Assembly: GCA_030638685.1 (NCBI GenBank)
Contig: DAOWED010000181.1
Span: forward strand, 1 to 32,660
Source: Candidatus Heimdallarchaeota archaeon
Lineage (GTDB): Archaea > Asgardarchaeota > Heimdallarchaeia > Heimdallarchaeales > DAOWED01
Length of the DNA: 32,660 bases
Direction of reading: 5' to 3'
Shown here: positions 16,225 through 21,976 of the stretch, piece after piece
Numbering within the stretch: position 1 is the stretch's first letter
How the letters are laid out: the number at the start of each line of letters is the position of its first letter
Made by a program: the position numbers and the translations under genes
The notes under the pieces: generated by a model
Told to the model about the DNA's origin: nothing
What the model saw: only the letters and a program-made list of their open reading frames with translations
The model's database searches: none

Positions 16225-16626
16225 ATGAGCGAATCAACCGAAGCAACAGAAACTAAACCTGCCTCTGACTGGACGCCTATCAAAAAAGAACTTAGGTATT
16301 TTTACTTTTTACCGTATATTATTACTGCTATTCTTAGCCCTTCAATACTTATCTTTGTCTTTAATTTTAATACCTCTAACTTTTTTTATATACTAAGTTT
16401 TTATCTTATGATGGGGTTGATTTGGCCCATTACTATTTTTGCTTGGCCGGCTCCTATGCTTTCTTTATTTCGCGCAGACCAATGGACTGATCTTATTATC
16501 TACAGTTTTGCTTTTGTAGTACCTATTGTTTCTTTTACAATGGCTTATTTTAATCATAGAGCGTATTTGACTAAAAAATTAGGATCCAAACCCTCTTTCC
16601 TAAAAATGCTTGATCATTACCTCTAG
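16225..16626 (+). CDS. Small membrane protein with three predicted helices
   Basis: This 133-aa protein has an acidic and polar N-terminal tail of about 25 residues and three hydrophobic segments: FYFLPYIITAILSPSILIFVF, FFYILSFYLMMGLIWPITIFAW and LIIYSFAFVVPIVSFTMAYF. It ends in a short basic tail. No family is recognised. AAGTGAG lies six bases before the ATG. It is on the same strand as nadA, 69 bases downstream, but a functional link is not evident. Confidence 0.65.
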   Translation: MSESTEATETKPASDWTPIKKELRYFYFLPYIITAILSPSILIFVFNFNTSNFFYILSFYLMMGLIWPITIFAWPAPMLSLFRADQWTDLIIYSFAFVVPIVSFTMAYFNHRAYLTKKLGSKPSFLKMLDHYL

Positions 16627-16681
16627 CATTTTCTTCTTTTATTCAAATTCTTTCTAACGGCTCATAGATGAAACACGCGTG

Positions 16682-16721
16682 GTTACTACCAAGGTAGTTA
16701 CGTAGTAACAATATTTATTAG
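16682..16721 (+). promoter_or_regulatory. Operator-like inverted repeat next to a TATA-like box
   Basis: GTTACTAC-N12-GTAGTAAC (16682-16709) is a perfect 8-bp inverted repeat. A third related half-site, GTAGTTAC (16694-16701), is nested inside. ATATTTATTAG (16711-16721) directly after it is TATA-like and would start transcription near 16745, about 85 bases before the 464-aa gene. The arrangement suggests a protein-binding site controlling the membrane protein/TrmB pair. The nearby TrmB-like protein is a candidate regulator (inference). Confidence 0.45.
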
Positions 16722-16828
16722 TAATGGAGAGAATTGATAATATAACAAGTAAATGAATCAATGGAAAAACCGTTGAAATAGGGTGAAGTATGAAACATTT
16801 GCTTGTCATGAGGTAAAGGCGTGAGAAA

Positions 16829-18223
16829 ATGGGCATATTCAAATCAGTAGTAACACCAGTATCGGGTTTATGGCTCGCAAGTCTAGTGTGTGTAATAGTA
16901 TTTGCTTCATTAAGTATGGCAAATGTACAAAAGAATGAAACGATTACTATTCAACCAGAACTAGATCCAGTTAATGAAAGCTATAGAGAGTATCAACTAT
17001 TTACAGAGTCAACAGTAACATTACAAATAGCTATCTTTGCAATGAGTGACAATATGAAAAACGATCATATGGATGGTAGTACAACACTAGCTATTGCATT
17101 GGTAAGTGATGAAGCATATGATAATTGGAATAGATCTTTAACTCCGGGAAGTTATTCAGGAGAAGAAATCTTTGGAGGAATTTCACTTAGAATATATGAA
17201 GTAGAAACTTCACAACTAGTACGTTCATTTGAAACAAGTTCAGACTGGCATTTAATAATCTGGAATTTATCAGCAGAAGAGACAGCAGAAGTTTTCGTAG
17301 GTTATGGGAAAATACCACCCGTATTCCTTATTCTATTGGTAGTTTTTGCTGTATTATTCGGAATAACAACTACAATACTATCAATATTACTTCCAATAGC
17401 CATAGTAGTTTCAACAGTTAGTTTCTTTACAAGAGAAGATAGAAGGAAAAGATTAGCTTATTATGAAAAAATATCGGCAGAACAAAAGCAAAAGCCACCT
17501 AAAACGAAGAAAAGAACTGTGCAAGAACCTGTGGTAGAAACACCAGCTCCAGTATCAACTCCCGCAGAATCAACTCCAAGTCATTCACTTCCCCCAGAAG
17601 AAGCAATAGCTAAAGCAACACAACGAGCAAAAGCTGCAAAAGTTACCAAAACGGCAAAAAAGAGTCAAGAAGTTACATTTGCTGAAAAAGTAAGCAAACT
17701 GTATGACTCACTAAACTTCCAAGAAATGGTTGTTTTTGGAGTAGCAATAGCTTTAATGATCTTGGGATTTGTATTGGGAATAACCATCTCATGGATAATT
17801 TTTGGTCCATTAGCTTTTGTCAGTATTATTCTAGGAATGCTTTCATATGCCATGCTTAGTGATAGACAAAAACTTCAAAGAAACCTTATTTCACTGGTAC
17901 TTCTTCATGGTCGAATTACATTAAAGGAGGTATCAGACCTCTTAGGAGTTTCCAGCCCAAGAATAATCAATGCGTACTTGGATGTAACATATGATAATGA
18001 AGGAGTCCTGTACTTTGACACTCCAACTTCACTCTTTATTTCAGGGGAAGTATCGTCAGCTTCCATTTCTCAACAACCTCAAACAAGAGTGACTGAACGA
18101 GAAACAATAAATAGGCAAAGCACAACTTCAAATGGTAATGTATTAATTTGCAGTTATTGTGGTTATGAAAACAAAGATAAAGCAGTATTTTGTGCCTCTT
18201 GTGGGGCATCCCTAACAAAATAA
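16829..18223 (+). CDS. Membrane protein with winged helix and C-terminal zinc ribbon
   Basis: This is an unrecognised 464-aa protein. Residues 10-30 form a signal anchor or first membrane helix (GLWLASLVCVIVFASLSM). Residues 35-160 look like an extracytoplasmic beta-rich domain. A second hydrophobic stretch follows at 163-200. Residues 205-295 are a Lys/Pro/Ala-rich, charged cytoplasmic linker. Two more helices span 299-343. A winged-helix-like segment (SLVLLHGRITLKEVSDLLGVSSPRIINAYL, about 354-385) comes next, then a Ser/Thr/Gln linker and a zinc ribbon, CSYCGYENKDKAVFCASCG, at 441-459. GGCGTGAGAAA precedes the ATG. The TrmB-like gene follows on the same strand 43 bases later and probably shares the transcript. 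The layout suggests a membrane-tethered DNA- or protein-binding protein. Confidence 0.75.
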   Translation: MGIFKSVVTPVSGLWLASLVCVIVFASLSMANVQKNETITIQPELDPVNESYREYQLFTESTVTLQIAIFAMSDNMKNDHMDGSTTLAIALVSDEAYDNWNRSLTPGSYSGEEIFGGISLRIYEVETSQLVRSFETSSDWHLIIWNLSAEETAEVFVGYGKIPPVFLILLVVFAVLFGITTTILSILLPIAIVVSTVSFFTREDRRKRLAYYEKISAEQKQKPPKTKKRTVQEPVVETPAPVSTPAESTPSHSLPPEEAIAKATQRAKAAKVTKTAKKSQEVTFAEKVSKLYDSLNFQEMVVFGVAIALMILGFVLGITISWIIFGPLAFVSIILGMLSYAMLSDRQKLQRNLISLVLLHGRITLKEVSDLLGVSSPRIINAYLDVTYDNEGVLYFDTPTSLFISGEVSSASISQQPQTRVTERETINRQSTTSNGNVLICSYCGYENKDKAVFCASCGASLTK

Positions 18224-18266
18224 GTCCATCCCTCCCCAAAAACAGAAAATTAGAGATGTGAAAAAA

Positions 18267-19346
18267 ATGAATCCAGCAGCAACCGGTTTATCAGATGAAG
18301 ACCCACTAGTAACTTATATCAAATTACTAACAGGCTTTAACGGAAGTCAAGCTAAGGTATATGTTGCTGTAATTCAAGGGGAATCACGCCCAGAATTACC
18401 TGCAGGAGTAGAACTTGCTGGACTTGCAGGAGTTCCTCGTTCAAAAATCTATGGGATATTAAATGAATTAGAGTCATTACAAGCCATAGAACGCATTCCT
18501 TTTGAGAGTGGGGCTCGATATAGAGCGATGCCGTTTGATGAATACTTAGTTACCAAATATGATGCTTTCAAAGAAGCCCTTGAAACAACAAAATCTACAT
18601 TAAAAGAACTTCAAACATCAGGTTATTACAAGTCATGGGATGTTTTGGCAGTAATAAAACAAAACTTGAAAGCAAATGATCTGAACTACGACAAGTATCG
18701 TTTTCTAATTTCAAGCTCTGATGACGCACTAACACGCTTTCTTAAAGTACTAAGGGAAGAAGGACTAGATGTTGAAGATAAGTCTCGGTTTCCAGCTTAT
18801 TACTCTCTTTCATTTCCTGTAGGAAAAGAAGTCGTATTAGTGGGTACTTACAACGTTATGATATTACGACCATCTCCAACAGATTTAATGCAGAGCTCCA
18901 ATGAATTTGAAGCTTTAATACTTGAATCACCATTTATTGCCAGTTTAATTGAAAAATTTCTAGTACATCACAGAAAAGACCTACAAGTAGAGGGGTCTTC
19001 TCTATATTTTGGGTCTGAAGAAAGTGTACTTTATAGTTCTATTTCACTAACAGCAGTAGGAACAAGTGCGGTACCAGGGGAATCAGGTTTCCATTTTCGT
19101 TCACCAGCCAAACTGTATCTAACCTCGAGAAATCTTATTGTAGTAAACCCAGAAGGGCGTTTACAGTTTCCTTTATCCGTATTGAATCTAAAAGCAGAAT
19201 TGGATGAGAAAGATGCAACTTTTGCAAACATATCTTTCAATTACATAAATGGGAAACCGGGAGAATATCAACTTCAGTTATTCCACGATGCTTCTGAACT
19301 TGTCAACCTAATTAATTATATAGCTACTCATTCATCTTCCAAATAA
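18267..19346 (+). CDS. TrmB-like HTH protein with C-terminal PH/GRAM-like domain
   Basis: The N-terminal 100 residues are a TrmB-type winged helix: LLTGFNGSQAKVYVAVIQGESRPELPAGVELAGLAGVPRSKIYGIL, then a YRAMPFDEYL motif leading into a helical linker. The middle part (about 120-245) resembles the effector-binding region of TrmB regulators but is divergent. The last 110 residues (250-358 of the track ORF) contain KLYLTSRNLIVVNPEGRLQFPLSVLNLKAE and YQLQLFHDASELVNLINYI, which is the strand-turn-helix pattern of PH/GRAM-like domains. That is unusual for a TrmB protein. The ATG at 18267 is preferred over the track GTG because GTGA lies five bases before it. It is likely co-transcribed with the membrane protein upstream. 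Confidence 0.75.
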   Translation: MNPAATGLSDEDPLVTYIKLLTGFNGSQAKVYVAVIQGESRPELPAGVELAGLAGVPRSKIYGILNELESLQAIERIPFESGARYRAMPFDEYLVTKYDAFKEALETTKSTLKELQTSGYYKSWDVLAVIKQNLKANDLNYDKYRFLISSSDDALTRFLKVLREEGLDVEDKSRFPAYYSLSFPVGKEVVLVGTYNVMILRPSPTDLMQSSNEFEALILESPFIASLIEKFLVHHRKDLQVEGSSLYFGSEESVLYSSISLTAVGTSAVPGESGFHFRSPAKLYLTSRNLIVVNPEGRLQFPLSVLNLKAELDEKDATFANISFNYINGKPGEYQLQLFHDASELVNLINYIATHSSSK

Positions 19347-19395
19347 TTCACTTTGAAATTATTTTCTGAATTATATTCCAATAAATCAAGAGAGA

Positions 19396-19413
19396 AAAAG
19401 GCGCTCGCCTTTT
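19396..19413 (+). terminator. GC-containing hairpin after the TrmB-like gene
   Basis: AAAAGGC-GCTC-GCCTTTT forms a 7-bp stem with a 4-base loop, about 50 bases after the TrmB-like stop codon. It is followed by AATATTTTAATTAAT. It looks like an intrinsic terminator, although archaeal termination depends mainly on T-runs. The rest of the 255-bp gap up to rpo7 holds only the rpo7 promoter region. Confidence 0.45.
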
Positions 19414-19520
19414 AATATTTTAATTAATCGGAGAGGTTGAGAGAGAACTAAATTAAGGGATAAAAAAAGAGAAAAGAAAAACAGTAAAGCAAAAGGATGT
19501 TTTTTTGTCTCAAGCGATGA

Positions 19521-19530
19521 TTTATTTAAG
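19521..19530 (+). promoter_or_regulatory. TATA-like box for rpo7-spt4 operon
   Basis: TTTATTTAAG lies about 80 bases before the rpo7 ATG. A start near 19555 would leave a leader of roughly 55 bases. It is the best TATA candidate in this spacer. Confidence 0.35.
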
Positions 19531-19610
19531 CGTATAATCAGATTTCCTTATGTGGTCAGTAGTGGGAGCAATATAAGTTAAACTCACGAAATGACCGTAC
19601 GGTGAATCTG

Positions 19611-20204
19611 ATGTATTATATAGCAACAATAAAAGACACCCTCAGGGTTCCTCCTAAGAGATTTGATGAGGACTTACGAGAAATCTTACTTGAGCTTGCA
19701 CGAGCCGCATTTGAAGAGCAAATTGACCCTGATCTTGGTTTTATTGTCGCCGTTTTAGGCGCAGAAGAAGTTGGTATGGGCAAAATTATCCAAGGTGATG
19801 GTGGTGCTTTTTATGAAGGGACTTTCAAGACTTTATGCTATTTACCCGCAGATGGTGAAATAGTTGAAGGAGAATGCACAGAAACAACCGATTTTGGTTT
19901 ATTTGTAAGAATCTCAACAATTGATGCACTATGTCATGTAAGTCAAATTACTGACGACTTTTTCTCATATTCTGCAAATACTGGCGTTTTACAAGGGAGA
20001 ACAAGCGGAAGAAAACTATCCGTCGGTGATAGAGTTAGAGGTAAAGTTATTGCTGTAGGGATCGGAAATAATAACATCAGAGTAGGGATAACCATGAGAC
20101 AAGCCGGTCTTGGTGCGATCGAATGGATCGACAAATGGAAAGAAGAAAACGAAGCTCGTCGGAAAAAACAAAAAGCTGGCGAAGCAGAAGAAGAGATTAA
20201 ATAA
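19611..20204 (+). CDS. rpo7: DNA-directed RNA polymerase subunit Rpo7 (RpoE1)
   Basis: This is the stalk subunit of archaeal RNA polymerase, the homologue of eukaryotic Rpb7. The N-terminal tip domain (YYIATIKDTLRVPPKRFDEDL, ILLELARAAFEEQID, GFIVAVLGAEEVGMGKIIQGDGGAFYEGTFKTLCY) is followed by an S1-type OB domain from about residue 80 (GEIVEGECTETTDFGLFVRI...HVSQI, then DRVRGKVIAVGI). The lysine/glutamate-rich tail is common in archaea. The track start is GTG at 19602, but that GTG is part of GGTGA, the Shine-Dalgarno for the ATG at 19611. spt4 follows 47 bases downstream. Confidence 0.93.
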   Translation: MYYIATIKDTLRVPPKRFDEDLREILLELARAAFEEQIDPDLGFIVAVLGAEEVGMGKIIQGDGGAFYEGTFKTLCYLPADGEIVEGECTETTDFGLFVRISTIDALCHVSQITDDFFSYSANTGVLQGRTSGRKLSVGDRVRGKVIAVGIGNNNIRVGITMRQAGLGAIEWIDKWKEENEARRKKQKAGEAEEEIK

Positions 20205-20251
20205 TATTAATCTATTAAATTATATACTAATAAAATGGAGCACAATCAAAA

Positions 20252-20446
20252 ATGGCAAAAACAAAAGCATGTCGAAATTGTCACTTTGTGGTATTGAACA
20301 ACGTTAGCCAGTGTCCAGCTTGTAAAATGCACGACTTATCTGAAGATTTTAGTGGTTTAATAATAATCCTAGATCCAGAAAACTCAGAAATTGCACAAAA
20401 ACTAAACGTTTCTCGTGCAGGTCAGTATGCATTGAAAGTGCGTTAA
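20252..20446 (+). CDS. spt4: Transcription elongation factor Spt4 (RpoE2)
   Basis: This 64-aa protein carries the zinc site of archaeal Spt4, CRNCHFVV then CPACKMHDLSEDFSGLIIILDPENSEIAQKL, and ends GQYALKVR as in the family. Spt4 binds the NGN domain of Spt5 and helps RNA polymerase stay processive. Its place right after rpo7 is the common archaeal order. GGAGC upstream of the ATG is a plausible ribosome binding site. The next gene starts four bases after its stop. Confidence 0.95.
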   Translation: MAKTKACRNCHFVVLNNVSQCPACKMHDLSEDFSGLIIILDPENSEIAQKLNVSRAGQYALKVR

Positions 20447-20450
20447 GGAA

Positions 20451-21044
20451 GTGACGAGACAATTGTCTCAAAAAAAAACAACTTCAAATTTTATTCTATT
20501 AACTCCTAGAGATCTTAAACTAAAGGATTTTTTAATAATAGAGCTAAGGGCAGTTTTTGGAGAATTCATCAAAGGGGATGAAGAAAATCCAAAACTAATT
20601 GAATCTCAGTTGAAAGCTTTTTTTGAAGGAAAAGAGAAAATAATTTCAACAATTGGGGATATGTGCACACAAACGTTTGTTGAAATAGATTTAGTACCTG
20701 ATCTAAGTATAGTAGATGGGTTAACTCGAAGGAAACAAACGAAAAAAGTGGAGGTAAAGGGAGCAGAGAAAAGAAAACTAGCTAATCCTGCAGGTGTAAT
20801 AAATAAGAAAGTGTGGGAGGAAATAAGGAAACATTTCCAAGAGAAAGAAAAAAGAAAACAAATAATCATCGAGGGAGAGGAAGATTTGTTGGCACTAGCA
20901 GTAATAATAGAAGCACCGATGGGGAGTTACGTAGTTTATGGAGTACCCCCCATAAATGAGCAAAAAGAAGCAGGAATAATGATAGTTTATATCGATCAAA
21001 AAATCAAAAAGAAAATAAGTAAAATAATGACTCAAATGGAGTAA
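20451..21044 (+). CDS. GTP-dependent dephospho-CoA kinase (DUF359 family)
   Basis: This enzyme phosphorylates dephospho-CoA with GTP in archaeal coenzyme A synthesis. The 197-aa protein has GEFIKGDEEN, then KIISTIGDMCTQTFVE (the VGDVVT-like motif), LVPDLSIVDGLTRRK (PDL.IVDGkt.R) and near the C-terminus GEEDLLALAVIIEAPMGSYVVYGVP, the strongest family signature. Gene position after spt4 is also typical. Start is uncertain: GTG at 20451 is kept, but its GTGA could serve as ribosome binding site for TTG at 20463, as GTGA does for other genes here. Confidence 0.85.
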   Translation: MTRQLSQKKTTSNFILLTPRDLKLKDFLIIELRAVFGEFIKGDEENPKLIESQLKAFFEGKEKIISTIGDMCTQTFVEIDLVPDLSIVDGLTRRKQTKKVEVKGAEKRKLANPAGVINKKVWEEIRKHFQEKEKRKQIIIEGEEDLLALAVIIEAPMGSYVVYGVPPINEQKEAGIMIVYIDQKIKKKISKIMTQME

Positions 21045-21132
21045 TAAGCAAGGAGATAGAAAATGAAGAAGATGTATACTTTTATAAAAACTGAAAAAAA
21101 GAAAAGAACGTGTCAAAAAACTACTAAGAAAG

Positions 21133-21143
21133 ATCATAAATAG
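21133..21143 (+). promoter_or_regulatory. TATA-like box of the tRNA-Arg gene
   Basis: ATCATAAATAG is centred about 26 bases upstream of the first base of the tRNA, the expected distance for an archaeal TATA box when transcription starts at or just before the mature 5' end. Confidence 0.5.
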
Positions 21144-21163
21144 CGTTTTTGACGAGAATCTGA

Positions 21164-21262
21164 GTCCCTCTAGCTCAGCTGGATAGAGCGATGCCCTCCT
21201 AATGGCTTTTAAATCAGTCAGGTGTAAGGCATAGGTCGCGCGTTCAAATCGCGTGAGGGACG
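21164..21262 (+). tRNA. tRNA-Arg (anticodon CCU) with a 25-nt intron
   Basis: The mature tRNA folds fully. The acceptor stem is GTCCCTC/GAGGGAC, the D-arm GCTC...GAGC, and the anticodon stem ATGCC/GGCAT with loop CTCCTAA. The T-arm is GCGCG-TTCAAAT-CGCGT, and the discriminator is G. The anticodon CCT is at 21198-21200, so it reads AGG. A20 in the D-loop, an arginine identity element, agrees. The CCA end is not encoded. An intron interrupts the anticodon loop after position 37. An oligo-T run (TTTTTTTTT, 21267-21275) just after the gene is a likely terminator. Confidence 0.95.
21202..21226 (+). other. tRNA intron at position 37/38
   Basis: The 25-nt intron folds with the flanking exons into a bulge-helix-bulge. 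Two TAA bulges flank a central CTCC/GGTG helix of four positions that includes one T-T mismatch, and TGGCT/AGTCA forms the inner stem. Cleavage between the second and third base of each bulge gives exactly the 37/38 junction. This is the substrate of the archaeal tRNA splicing endonuclease. Confidence 0.85.
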
Positions 21263-21324
21263 CCTTGTTTTTTTTTAAAAATTGACTCTTCTTCTTCTGA
21301 TTTTTCCCAAACTGCTCTCCCCTT

Positions 21325-21352
21325 TGATCCCAACGGATCACTTTGTTTTTTT
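21325..21352 (+). terminator. Hairpin and T-tract between tRNA-Arg and the regulator gene
   Basis: TGATCC-CAAC-GGATCA forms a perfect 6-bp stem, followed by CTTTG and TTTTTTT. It lies in the gap between the plus-strand tRNA and the minus-strand winged-helix gene, and would stop read-through from the tRNA side. Confidence 0.5.
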
Positions 21353-21605
21353 ATATTACTATAAATTTACTTGATCTCATGTCTAACAGGTATGGTATTC
21401 TCTCTAGCATCCCTGTTTCGACAAGCTGCTTTAGCACATGTCTAATAGTTCTTGGTGTAAGTGTGCAATGCTTGCTTATTTCTTTAGATGTAATTGGCCC
21501 TAGCTCTCTCACAATTTTGTATACTTTTGTTGCTGAGGGGGGCATTTCTGATAAAATTGCTTCATGAGTTTGAATTGGGGGGTTATATCTGTGTTCTACT
21601 GCCAT
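21351..21605 (-). CDS. Small winged-helix transcription regulator
   Basis: This 84-aa protein is almost entirely one winged-helix domain: SATKVYKIVRELGPITSKEISKHCTLTPRTIRHVLKQLVETGMLERIPY. ITSKEISKH...TPRTIRHVLKQL is the helix-turn-helix, and the wing ends in KFIVI. Its layout is that of small MarR/ArsR-like archaeal regulators. The ATG is preceded by GGCGAGAAAT on the minus strand. A TATA-like CTTAAATAG and a palindrome (21670-21688) directly upstream suggest autoregulation. No effector-binding domain is present. Confidence 0.8.
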   Translation of the reverse strand: MAVEHRYNPPIQTHEAILSEMPPSATKVYKIVRELGPITSKEISKHCTLTPRTIRHVLKQLVETGMLERIPYLLDMRSSKFIVI

Positions 21606-21669
21606 ATTTCTCGCCTAAACCATTATTTTTTGCTGATATCTTTCTTTGAAATGATAACTATTTAAGATA

Positions 21670-21688
21670 TTCGCACAACTTTTGCGAA
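21670..21688. promoter_or_regulatory. Palindromic operator candidate, copy 1
   Basis: TTCGCA-CAACTTT-TGCGAA is a perfect 6-bp inverted repeat with a 7-bp spacer. It lies just upstream of the TATA-like box of the small winged-helix gene. The same arms and spacer length recur at 21844-21862. Confidence 0.6.
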
Positions 21689-21827
21689 ATTCGAAAAAAA
21701 TCCTCTCTCTGACTCTCCTTTTTTTGTCCATAATTGTTTTGTATTATTTGCCTATTTGTGACCTCATAGTTTTATTCTACTCCCTTTTTTTTCTTCCTTT
21801 TTCTAGAATACTTTTTATATGTGTAAT

Positions 21828-21862
21828 TTCGAAATATTCGAACTTCGCATAATTATTGCGAA
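21828..21862. promoter_or_regulatory. Palindromic operator candidate, copy 2, with TTCGAA pair
   Basis: TTCGCA-TAATTAT-TGCGAA (21844-21862) has the same arms and spacing as copy 1, and both are followed by AATT(C/A)GAAA-like sequence. TTCGAA-ATA-TTCGAA (21828-21842) sits beside it, then a minus-strand TATA-like CATATAAAAAG. No gene start fits this second promoter well. Confidence 0.55.
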
Positions 21863-21976
21863 ATTAGAAAAACGGGTTTTTTTACGAGGAAAAAAGAAAA
21901 GGGGAATCCAATAAGTAGAAAGGAAGAATCACGAGAAAAAACTGGCGGGATGACACTAAAAAAAGGAGAAGAAAAA

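Larger units (their letters stand above)
21606..21976. other. Gene-free spacer with palindromes
   Basis: The 371 bases between the regulator and the methyltransferase hold no convincing gene. They hold two copies of TTCGCA-N7-TGCGAA, a TTCGAA-ATA-TTCGAA pair, and minus-strand TATA-like boxes next to both palindromes (CTTAAATAG near 21661 and CATATAAAAAG near 21815). The sequence is strongly AT-rich. Confidence 0.6.

Noticed and set aside
20895-21341. 148-aa minus-strand ORF
   Set aside because: It runs antisense through the end of the dephospho-CoA kinase gene and the whole tRNA-Arg, and its composition is that of a frame shadow.
21615-21731. 38-aa minus-strand ORF (starts MDKKRRVRERIFF) upstream of the small regulator
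   Set aside because: It overlaps palindrome copy 1 and the regulator's TATA-like box, has no Shine-Dalgarno, and has no recognisable pattern. It could be the product of the second promoter, but nothing in the sequence supports this.
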